A stretch of 5,785 bases of DNA from an uncultured Polaribacter sp. (GCA_937936695.1 CALHCK010000190.1:1-5785); one strand, 5' to 3'. Shown: positions 1 through 5,785, counted from the first letter of the stretch. The notes: a model not told the origin generated them from the letters alone. Made by a program: numbers and translations.

Positions 1-9
1 ATAAAGTAA

Positions 10-3000
10 TTGAAACATCTATTGCAACATATTAAAATAAAAGATTTTACAACAGAAGTTGGTGCAACCATTACCGAATTAAATTTGAGTTATCAGGTTT
101 TTGGTAAAAAAATAGGTACAGCTCCTGTGGTATTAATTAATCATGCATTAACAGGTAACAGTATTGTTGCTGGCGATGATGGTTGGTGGAAAGATATTGT
201 AGGTAAAAACAAAGCTATAAATACAGAAGTGTATACCATTTTATCATTCAATATTCCGGGTAATGGTTTTGATGGTTTTTTAATTGATAATTATAAAGAT
301 TTTATTGCAAGAGATGTTGCAAGAATCTTTTTAAAAGGATTAGAAAAACTACATATTAAAAAATTATTTGCTTTAATAGGTGGTTCTTTAGGTGGTGGTA
401 TAGCTTGGGAAATGGTAGTTTTAAACACCAAAATTACTGAGCGTTTTTTACCAATTGCTACTGATTGGAAATCTACCGATTGGTTAATAGCCAATTGTCA
501 GATTCAAGAACAATTTTTAGTAAATTCTAGTAACCCAGTGCATGATGCTCGTATGCATGCAATGTTGTGTTACAGAACACCAGAGTCTTTTAAAGAACGT
601 TTTAAAAGAACAAAAAAAGACAATTCAGAAATTTTTAATGTAGAGAGTTGGTTGTTGCATCATGGTAAAAAGTTGCAAGAACGTTATCAGTTATCTTCTT
701 ATAAACTAATGAATCAGTTATTAAAAACAATTGATGTAACTGTTGGCGGACAAAAAGATATACAAATATTAGATCAAATAGAAGCTAACATACACATTAT
801 AGGTGTAGATTCTGATTTGTTTTTTACAGCAGAAGAAAATAGAGAAACTCATAAAAAGTTAGCGTTAACAAAGGGTAATGTTACTTATAATGAAATAAAT
901 TCTGTACACGGACATGATGCTTTTTTAATAGAATACGATCAATTAGAAAAAATAATTGAACCTATTTTTAATAAAGATTATAAAGAAAAAAAGCTTAAAA
1001 TTTTAAAGTTTGGCGGAAAATCTTTGGCAAACGGAAAAGGTTTAGAGAATGTTATTGAAATTATAGCAAATAAATTTAAAGAAGGAGAGAGAATTGCTGT
1101 TGTAGCTTCTGCAAGAGGTGATGCTACCAATAATTTAGAAGCTATTTTAGAAAAAGCGAAATTAAAAGAAGAATACAAAACTGCATTTGATGAATTTAAA
1201 AAGTATCAATTAGAACCCAATACTTCTATTGATTTCTCTAAAGAGTTTTTAAAGTTAGAAACTATTTTTGAAGGAGTTTGTTTGTTGGGGGATTATAGTA
1301 AAAAAATAAAAGATGAAGTTTTAGCACAAGGAGAATTATTGGCTGTAAGGTTAATATCTAGTTTGTTAGAACAAAAAGGTGTTTCTTCTAAACCAGTAGA
1401 TACAAGGTCTTTAATTGTTAGTGATGATAATTTTGGTAACGCACAACCTTTAACAACTATTTCTAAAGAAAATGTAATTAATTATTTTAAAAAGAATAGC
1501 AATGTTGTTAGTGTTGTAACGGGTTTTATTGCTGCAAATAAAAAAAGAGAAACAACTACTTTAGGGCGTAATGGAAGTAATTACAGTGCTGCTTTATTGG
1601 CTAATTTTTTAGATGCAGAAGAATTGCAAAATTACACACATGTTAGTGGTATTTTTACTGCAGACCCTAAATTAGTAGCTGATGCTAAAAAAATAGATCA
1701 ACTCTCTTTTAATGAGGCAAACGAGTTGGCTACATTTGGAACAAATTTATTGCATGCAAAAACTATTATTCCTTTATTAGAAAAAAATATTAATTTACGA
1801 ATTTTAAACACATTTAATCTTCAAGATAAAGGAACTTTAATTTCAGCAAATTCTACATCAAAAGGTATTAAAACAATATCTACTATAGAAAATATGGCAA
1901 TGATTAACTTTGAAGGTAGAGGTTTGCTGGGTAAAGTTGGTGTAGATGCTCGTATTTTTAACGCACTAAGTAAAGCCAATATTAGTGTAAATATTATTGC
2001 ACAAGGTTCATCAGAACGTGGAGTTGGATTGGTTTTTAATGCAGAAAATACAACACGTGCAGTAAGTGCATTAGAACAAGAATTTGAAAACGATTTTCAG
2101 GTACAAGATGTAAATCGTATAGAGGTATTTAAAGATGTATCTGTAATTTCTATAATCGGTCAAGATTTAAGTGAGTTTCATTTGCCATACAACGCGTTAA
2201 TAAAAAATCAAATTACACCCGTATTATTTAATAATACAGTATCTGGTAAAAATGTAAGTTTAGTGGTAAAAAAGCAAGATTTACATAAAGCGGTTAACGT
2301 AATACACGGTCAAGTATTTGGAGTTACAAAAAAAATAAATATTGCTATTTTTGGTAAAGGTTTAGTGGGTGGTACACTTATAAATCAAATTATAGAAAAT
2401 ACGCAATCTGTTTTAGAGCGAAGAAAAATTCAACTAAATGTTTTTTCGGTTGCAAATTCTAAAAAAGTACTATTAAAAAGAAACGGAGTAAGTGAAAATT
2501 GGGAAAAAGAACTTTTAAATGATGGTGATGAAAATGCTACCATTGATGATATCATCAATTTTACAAAAAAACACCATTTTGAAAATTTAATAGCGGTAGA
2601 TAATACAGCAAGCGAGTCTTTTGTAGGTAACTACATTCCTTTAATAGAAGCTGGTTTCGATTTAGTTTCTTGTAATAAAATAGCAAATACTTTGTCTTTT
2701 AGTTTTTATAAAGAATTAAGAGCTAAATTAAAAGAACATAAAAAACAGTATTTGTACGAAACCAATGTAGGAGCAGGTTTACCTTTAATAGATACTATAC
2801 GATTGTTGCATGAGTCTGGAGAAAATATAACTAAAATAAGAGGTGTTTTTTCGGGTACTTTAAGTTATTTATTTAATACTTTTTCAGAAAAAGACGTGTT
2901 GTTCTCGGAGGTTTTAAAAGATGCAATATCTAAAAGATATACAGAGCCAGATCCAAGAGAAGATTTAGGAGGAAATGATGTGGCAAGAAAATTGTTGATT

Positions 3001-3411
3001 CTTGCAAGAGAATTAGAATTAGAAAACGAATTATCTGAAGTAGCTATTAAAAATCTAATTCCAGAAAAATTAAGAAATACATCGGTAAATGATTTTATAG
3101 AGAATTTACATTTATTAGATGATGAGTATAAAACATTAAAAGAAAACCAAAAACCAAATCATGTTTTAAGGCATGTAGGTGAGTTAAGTGGAGATTTATC
3201 TAAAGATAAAGGTATCTTAGATGTAAAATTAGTATCTACTCCGCAAAACACACCTTTAGGATCTTTAAAAGGTTCTGATGCAATTTTTGAGATTTATACA
3301 GAATCTTACGGAGAGCAACCAATTGTTATACAGGGTGCGGGTGCCGGAGCAAGTGTAACAGCAAGAGGTGTTTTTGGAGATATTTTACGATTAGCAAAAC
3401 ATAATAATTAA
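10..3411 (+). CDS. thrA: Fused homoserine O-acyltransferase (MetX-like) / aspartokinase / homoserine dehydrogenase
   Basis: This 1133-residue cytoplasmic enzyme combines three steps of aspartate-to-methionine metabolism: phosphorylation of aspartate, reduction of aspartate semialdehyde to homoserine, and O-acylation of homoserine. Residues 1 to about 322 are a MetX-type alpha/beta hydrolase with HALTGNS (45-51), nucleophile Ser126 in GGSLGG, Asp269 in SDLFF and His302 in GHDAF. Residues about 328-615 are an aspartokinase (KFGG at 333-336, GE at 441-442, GRNGS at 519-523). ACT domains follow at about 628-700 and 708-772. Homoserine dehydrogenase (about 775-1133) has GKGLVGG (782-788), NK (889-890), NVGAGLP (919-925), and D985, D990 and K994 in its EPDPRED...DVARK signature. 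The TTG start follows a TAA directly, the MetX fold begins within about ten residues, and the next in-frame ATG is near residue 135, inside the domain. The kinase and second ACT domain carry unusual substitutions. The semialdehyde dehydrogenase needed between kinase and dehydrogenase is not encoded here. Domain calls are firm; activity of each domain and the acyl donor are inferred. Confidence 0.93.
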   Translation: MKHLLQHIKIKDFTTEVGATITELNLSYQVFGKKIGTAPVVLINHALTGNSIVAGDDGWWKDIVGKNKAINTEVYTILSFNIPGNGFDGFLIDNYKDFIARDVARIFLKGLEKLHIKKLFALIGGSLGGGIAWEMVVLNTKITERFLPIATDWKSTDWLIANCQIQEQFLVNSSNPVHDARMHAMLCYRTPESFKERFKRTKKDNSEIFNVESWLLHHGKKLQERYQLSSYKLMNQLLKTIDVTVGGQKDIQILDQIEANIHIIGVDSDLFFTAEENRETHKKLALTKGNVTYNEINSVHGHDAFLIEYDQLEKIIEPIFNKDYKEKKLKILKFGGKSLANGKGLENVIEIIANKFKEGERIAVVASARGDATNNLEAILEKAKLKEEYKTAFDEFKKYQLEPNTSIDFSKEFLKLETIFEGVCLLGDYSKKIKDEVLAQGELLAVRLISSLLEQKGVSSKPVDTRSLIVSDDNFGNAQPLTTISKENVINYFKKNSNVVSVVTGFIAANKKRETTTLGRNGSNYSAALLANFLDAEELQNYTHVSGIFTADPKLVADAKKIDQLSFNEANELATFGTNLLHAKTIIPLLEKNINLRILNTFNLQDKGTLISANSTSKGIKTISTIENMAMINFEGRGLLGKVGVDARIFNALSKANISVNIIAQGSSERGVGLVFNAENTTRAVSALEQEFENDFQVQDVNRIEVFKDVSVISIIGQDLSEFHLPYNALIKNQITPVLFNNTVSGKNVSLVVKKQDLHKAVNVIHGQVFGVTKKINIAIFGKGLVGGTLINQIIENTQSVLERRKIQLNVFSVANSKKVLLKRNGVSENWEKELLNDGDENATIDDIINFTKKHHFENLIAVDNTASESFVGNYIPLIEAGFDLVSCNKIANTLSFSFYKELRAKLKEHKKQYLYETNVGAGLPLIDTIRLLHESGENITKIRGVFSGTLSYLFNTFSEKDVLFSEVLKDAISKRYTEPDPREDLGGNDVARKLLILARELELENELSEVAIKNLIPEKLRNTSVNDFIENLHLLDDEYKTLKENQKPNHVLRHVGELSGDLSKDKGILDVKLVSTPQNTPLGSLKGSDAIFEIYTESYGEQPIVIQGAGAGASVTARGVFGDILRLAKHNN

Positions 3412-3461
3412 ACATATAAGATTGATTTTTTAAATTTCAATTTTATAATATTCAATAAAAA

Positions 3462-4631
3462 ATGAGCAAACATTTCGAAACAGAAGCAATAAGATCTCAA
3501 ACAGAAAGATCTCAATTTTTAGAGCATTCTACACCATTATATTTAACCTCTAGTTTTGTTTTTGAAGATGCAGAAGAAATGCGATCTTCTTTTGCAGAAG
3601 AAAAAGAGCGTAACTTATATAGTAGATTTACCAACCCAAATACAACAGAATTTGTAGATAAAATTGTGGCTATGGAAGGTGCAGAGGCAGGATATGCGTT
3701 TGCTACAGGGATGTCGGCTATTTTTTCATCATTTGCAGCTTTATTAAATGCAGGAGATCATATCGTATCATGTAGATCTGTTTTTGGTTCTACGCATAGT
3801 ATGTTTACAAAATATTTACCTAAATGGAATATTGAAACTTCTTATTTTAAGGTAGATGAGGTGCATTTGGTAGAAAGTTTAATTAAAGAGAATACCAAAA
3901 TATTATACATAGAAACGCCTACAAATCCTGGTGTAGATATTTTAGATTTAGATGTAATAGGTAAAATTGCAAAAAAACACAATCTTATTTTTATTGTAGA
4001 TAATTGCTTTGCAACTCCTTATGTGCAACAACCTATAAAATTTGGAGCAGATTTAGTGATTCATTCTGCAACAAAATTAATAGATGGGCAAGGAAGGGTT
4101 TTAGGTGGTGTTACTGTAGGTACAAAAGATTTAATAAGAGAAATTTATCTTTTTGCTAGAAACACAGGGCCAGCAATGTCTGCTTTTAATGCTTGGGTGT
4201 TGTCTAAAAGTTTAGAAACACTATCTATACGTGTAGAAAAACATTGCGAAAATGCATTAAAAGTAGCTCAGTTTTTAGAAGATAATGAAAATGTAGAGTT
4301 TGTAAAATATCCTTTTTTAAAATCGCACCCGCAGTATAAAGTGGCAAAACAGCAAATGAAATTAGGAGGTAATATTGTTGCTTTTGAGATTAAAGGAGGA
4401 ATAGATGCAGGAAGGCAGTTTTTAAATAAAATTAAAATGTGCTCTTTATCTGCTAACTTAGGAGATACAAGAACTATTGTTACGCATCCATCTTCTACAA
4501 CGCATGGTCGTTTATCTGAAGAAGATAGGTTAGAGGTAGGAATAACAGATGGTTTGGTAAGAGTTTCTGTTGGTTTAGAAAACGTAGAAGATATTATTAA
4601 TGATATTCAACAGGCTTTAAGTAATAAATAA
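3462..4631 (+). CDS. metZ: O-acylhomoserine sulfhydrylase, MetZ-type PLP enzyme
   Basis: This 389-residue, cytoplasmic, PLP-dependent enzyme of the Cys/Met metabolism family (gamma-replacement) would convert O-acylhomoserine plus sulfide to homocysteine. Visible motifs are YSRFTNPN (53-60, cofactor-phosphate contacts), FATGMS (80-85), SVFGST (106-111), VDNCFATP (179-186, with Asp180 for the pyridine nitrogen), the Schiff-base Lys205 in HSATK followed by DGQGRVLGG, NLGDT (332-336), and VRVSVGLEN (366-374, with the carboxylate-binding Arg367). SVFGST, DNCFATP and DGQGR closely match O-succinylhomoserine sulfhydrylase MetZ rather than MetB or MetY; MetY proteins are also longer, near 430 residues. 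It lies 50 bases after the fused acyltransferase gene, with no recognisable promoter or strong terminator between, so co-transcription is likely. The ATG is preceded by an A-rich stretch typical of Bacteroidota leaders. Whether it prefers acetyl- or succinylhomoserine cannot be read from sequence. Confidence 0.92.
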   Translation: MSKHFETEAIRSQTERSQFLEHSTPLYLTSSFVFEDAEEMRSSFAEEKERNLYSRFTNPNTTEFVDKIVAMEGAEAGYAFATGMSAIFSSFAALLNAGDHIVSCRSVFGSTHSMFTKYLPKWNIETSYFKVDEVHLVESLIKENTKILYIETPTNPGVDILDLDVIGKIAKKHNLIFIVDNCFATPYVQQPIKFGADLVIHSATKLIDGQGRVLGGVTVGTKDLIREIYLFARNTGPAMSAFNAWVLSKSLETLSIRVEKHCENALKVAQFLEDNENVEFVKYPFLKSHPQYKVAKQQMKLGGNIVAFEIKGGIDAGRQFLNKIKMCSLSANLGDTRTIVTHPSSTTHGRLSEEDRLEVGITDGLVRVSVGLENVEDIINDIQQALSNK

Positions 4632-4646
4632 TTATTTTTATTTATG

Positions 4647-4654
4647 TAATTTTG
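4647..4654 (+). promoter_or_regulatory. Putative -7 promoter box just before the Rrf2 gene
   Basis: TAATTTTG is a perfect match to the Bacteroidota sigma-ABfr -7 consensus TAnnTTTG. It ends four bases before the ATG at 4659, so transcription from it would begin at or next to the start codon and give a leaderless or nearly leaderless mRNA. No good TTTG-like -33 element is seen at the usual 17-23 base spacing, so in this AT-rich DNA a chance match is possible. Confidence 0.4.
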
Positions 4655-4658
4655 CAAT

Positions 4659-5072
4659 ATGCTTTCTAAAAAGACAAAATACGGAATAAAAGCGCTTACT
4701 TATTTGGCGAGACAGAAGGATAAATCTCCTGTTCAGATTGCTACAATATCTAAGAGTGAAAATATTTCTTTAAAATTTTTAGAAAGTATATTGCTTACTT
4801 TAAGAAAAAACGATTTATTGGGTTCTAAAAAAGGTAAAGGTGGTGGTTACTATCTTTTGCATGAACCCAAAGACATTCAGATGACAAGTGTAATGCGTGT
4901 TTTAGAAGGCCCTATATCTATGGTGCCTTGTGTAAGCTTAAATTTTTATGAAAAGTGCGACGATTGTCCTGACGAAAATAAATGTGCAGTACATAGCTTA
5001 ATGGCGCAGTTAAGAGATAGTTCTTTAGAAATCTTTAAAAACACAACTTTGGCAGATTTGTGTAGATGTTAG
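4659..5072 (+). CDS. Rrf2-family transcriptional regulator with cysteine cluster
   Basis: This 137-residue DNA-binding protein belongs to the Rrf2 family (IscR, CymR, NsrR). The N-terminus MLSKKTKYG and helices to about residue 55 form the winged helix-turn-helix, with the wing at KGKGGGYYL (58-66). Length is near the family norm of 135-160. Cysteines lie at 91, 100, 103 and 109, with His112 close by and a C-terminal CRC (135-137). IscR holds a 2Fe-2S cluster through three Cys and one His in the matching region, so cluster binding is plausible here, but the spacing differs and the ligands are inferred. It sits between methionine-synthesis genes and the cysH operon, so a role sensing sulfur, cysteine or Fe-S status and controlling one or both is likely, much as CymR does in Firmicutes. 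The start is well supported because MLSKKTKYG is the usual opening. It begins 27 bases after metZ and may be read with it or from its own promoter. Confidence 0.9.
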   Translation: MLSKKTKYGIKALTYLARQKDKSPVQIATISKSENISLKFLESILLTLRKNDLLGSKKGKGGGYYLLHEPKDIQMTSVMRVLEGPISMVPCVSLNFYEKCDDCPDENKCAVHSLMAQLRDSSLEIFKNTTLADLCRC

Positions 5073-5086
5073 AGGTTGATTTGTAG

Positions 5087-5113
5087 CTTTTTAAAGAAAA
5101 AGTAGATTTTTTT
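5087..5113 (+). terminator. Weak terminator-like hairpin after the Rrf2 gene
   Basis: CTTTTT (5087-5092) pairs with AAAAAG (5097-5102) across the loop AAAG, and a run of seven T follows at 5107-5113. It begins 15 bases after the Rrf2 stop codon, where a terminator is expected. The stem has a single G-C pair, so its stability is doubtful; position is the best support. Confidence 0.35.
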
Positions 5114-5170
5114 ATGCAATCATTTCTATTTATTAGCTTAATATTCTTAAACAATTTACCTTTTTTTTAA

Positions 5171-5193
5171 TAATCTACTAATTTTATAGGGTT
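5171..5193. promoter_or_regulatory. Operator-like interrupted palindrome, upstream copy
   Basis: TAATCTA, nine bases, then TAGGGTT. It shares CTACTA-N6-TAGGGT (5175-5192) exactly with a second copy starting 80 bases downstream, and matches that copy's perfect 7-9-7 palindrome at five of seven left-arm and six of seven right-arm positions. It lies upstream of the -7 box at 5241, centred near -70 relative to the predicted transcription start, where an activator or a second repressor dimer could bind. The adjacent Rrf2 protein is the first candidate to bind it. Function is inferred from repetition, symmetry and position. Confidence 0.45.
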
Positions 5194-5240
5194 TGAGTAA
5201 TTTTTAAGATTTTATCTCGACTTTTGTGGTATAAATGACG

Positions 5241-5248
5241 TATTTTTG
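5241..5248 (+). promoter_or_regulatory. Putative -7 promoter box of the DUF2061-cysH operon
   Basis: TATTTTTG matches the Bacteroidota -7 consensus TAnnTTTG perfectly and lies 41 bases before the ATG of the DUF2061 gene. The nearest TTTG (5223-5226) is only 14 bases upstream, shorter than the usual 17-23, so the -33 region is poor, as might be seen at a promoter needing an activator. Initiation would fall around 5252, at the left edge of the downstream palindrome. Confidence 0.55.
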
Positions 5249-5250
5249 CG

Positions 5251-5273
5251 TACCCTACTAGACGAATAGGGTA
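5251..5273. promoter_or_regulatory. Operator-like perfect palindrome, downstream copy
   Basis: TACCCTA (5251-5257), nine bases, then TAGGGTA (5267-5273) form a perfect 7-bp interrupted inverted repeat. It begins three bases after the -7 box and overlaps the expected transcription start, the classic place for a repressor to block initiation. If transcribed, the same bases could form a 7-bp hairpin at the 5' end of the mRNA. The repeat of its core 80 bp upstream favours a protein-binding site over an RNA element. Confidence 0.5.
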
Positions 5274-5289
5274 GTAATTTAAAAATATC

Positions 5290-5553
5290 ATGATTGCAGA
5301 TCAAATGATTTTTAGTAAAAAGATATCTAAACAAAGTTTCGAAGATGATAAAAATTCTGAGAAACCTTTAAGAAGTATAGTAAAAGCAATAAGTTGGAGG
5401 GTTGTAGGAACTATAGATACATTAATAGTATCTTACATTTTAACAGGAGAAATTGCGTTGGCAACTTCTATTGCATCCGTAGATTTTTTAACAAAATTAA
5501 TTTTATACTTCTTTCACGAAAGAATTTGGAATAAAATAAAATGGGGAAGATAA
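5290..5553 (+). CDS. DUF2061 small membrane protein
   Basis: This 87-residue protein matches the DUF2061 family, as seen in the conserved run RSIVKAISWRVVGTIDT (28-44) and the C-terminal FHERIWNKI (75-83). Two hydrophobic segments, about 36-53 and 55-75, would form a hairpin in the inner membrane, with charged residues D43, D65 and K69 within or at the edges of them. Residues 1-27 are polar and poorly conserved in character, so the start is less certain; ATG 5290 is chosen, with a second in-frame ATG at 5305. Its stop codon overlaps the cysH start, so the two are almost certainly translated together. The biochemical role is unknown to me. Context suggests a part in sulfate assimilation, for example at the membrane where sulfate enters or sulfite and sulfide are handled, but the sequence does not show this. 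It appears to be the first gene of its operon, 217 bases after the Rrf2 gene. Confidence 0.88.
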   Translation: MIADQMIFSKKISKQSFEDDKNSEKPLRSIVKAISWRVVGTIDTLIVSYILTGEIALATSIASVDFLTKLILYFFHERIWNKIKWGR

Positions 5554-5785
5554 TGAGCCTAAATTTAGAACAAATAAATAAAGAGTTAAAAGGTAAAAGT
5601 CCTGCAGAAATAATTTCTTGGGCTTTATCAATAGCAAAAAAACCAGTAATTACAACAAACTTTAGACCTTATGAAGTTGCAATTTTAAATGCAGTAACAG
5701 AGGTTAAAAAAGATATAAAAGTAATTTGGTGTGATACAGGTTATAATACAGTGCAAACATATAAGCATGCAGAAGAACTTATAGA
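5553..5785 (+). CDS. cysH: Phosphoadenylyl-sulfate (PAPS/APS) reductase, 5' part
   Basis: The first 77 codons are present and the gene runs off the window end. The ATG at 5553 shares its A with the TAA of the DUF2061 gene (TAATG). The protein shows TTNFRPYE (34-41), at the place of the nucleotide-binding loop of the PAPS reductase / ATP pyrophosphatase family, and IWCDTGYNT (58-66), the typical DTGY motif, followed by TYKHAEEL. CysH proteins reduce APS or PAPS to sulfite in the cytoplasm, the committed step of assimilatory sulfate reduction. The segments that separate APS from PAPS reductases (the CC pairs that bind 4Fe-4S, and the C-terminal catalytic Cys) lie beyond the window, so substrate preference cannot be decided. 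The purine-rich GGGGAAG (5544-5550) just upstream may help initiation. Further sulfate-assimilation genes such as cysD and cysN are expected downstream, which is inference. Confidence 0.88.
   Translation, partial: MSLNLEQINKELKGKSPAEIISWALSIAKKPVITTNFRPYEVAILNAVTEVKKDIKVIWCDTGYNTVQTYKHAEELI

Noticed and set aside
291..494. 67-codon open frame on the minus strand
   Set aside because: It lies wholly inside the MetX domain, has no recognisable protein features, and looks like an antisense shadow of the real gene.
975..1008. Possibility that the fusion is a sequencing artefact joining two genes
   Set aside because: Reading frame and sequence character are continuous through the linker and there is no start codon near the kinase beginning, so a genuine fusion is the simpler reading.
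978..1178. 66-codon open frame on the minus strand
   Set aside because: It is antisense to the start of the aspartokinase domain, with no domain, leader or neighbour supporting it.
3412..3461. ATTGA...TCAAT inverted repeat in the thrA-metZ gap
   Set aside because: A five-base AT-rich stem with an 11-base loop is too weak for a terminator, and no -7 box is found, so the gap is treated as an ordinary intra-operon spacer.
4624..4645. ATAAATAA / TTATTTAT dyad overlapping the metZ stop codon
   Set aside because: An eight-base A/T-only stem is easily met by chance in DNA of this composition and would be unstable as RNA; there is no T tract placed as in a terminator.
5187..5195. TAGGGTTTG as a second -7 promoter box
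   Set aside because: It has three bases between TA and TTTG, where the consensus TAnnTTTG needs two, and it coincides with the upstream palindrome arm, which explains it better.
5073..5289. S-adenosylmethionine riboswitch or other structured leader before the cysH operon
   Set aside because: The predicted leader from about 5252 to 5289 is under 40 bases and holds only the 7-bp hairpin; no conserved riboswitch core or multi-helix junction is visible.

Overview
The window is AT-rich DNA. Its low-GC codon use, A-rich leaders without clear Shine-Dalgarno sequences and TAnnTTTG-type -7 boxes point to Bacteroidota. The proteins resemble those of Flavobacteriaceae (marine genera such as Polaribacter or Tenacibaculum come to mind, but the genus is a guess). 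It is a chromosomal methionine and sulfur-assimilation locus. All genes are on the + strand, and there is no sign of mobile elements, CRISPR or RNA genes.

Bases 10-3411 encode one 1133-residue polypeptide. It joins a MetX-type homoserine O-acyltransferase to a ThrA/MetL-type aspartokinase, two ACT domains and homoserine dehydrogenase. It starts at a TTG that directly follows a TAA stop. A MetZ-type PLP-dependent sulfhydrylase follows (3462-4631), which would use the acylated homoserine plus sulfide to make homocysteine. Next is an Rrf2-family regulator with an IscR-like but differently spaced cysteine cluster (4659-5072).

A 217-base intergenic stretch (5073-5289) carries a weak terminator-like hairpin, a perfect -7 box, and two copies of a 23-bp interrupted palindrome exactly 80 bp apart. 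It precedes a second operon: a small DUF2061 membrane protein (5290-5553), whose stop codon overlaps the start of cysH (5553 to the window end, partial).

Together the first two genes make the carbon acceptor and install sulfur, while the downstream operon reduces activated sulfate to supply that sulfur. The Rrf2 protein between them is the obvious candidate for coupling the two, with the paired palindromes as candidate operators. The points most worth a second look are the paired palindromes, the domain fusion with its non-canonical kinase and ACT motifs, and the DUF2061-cysH coupling.
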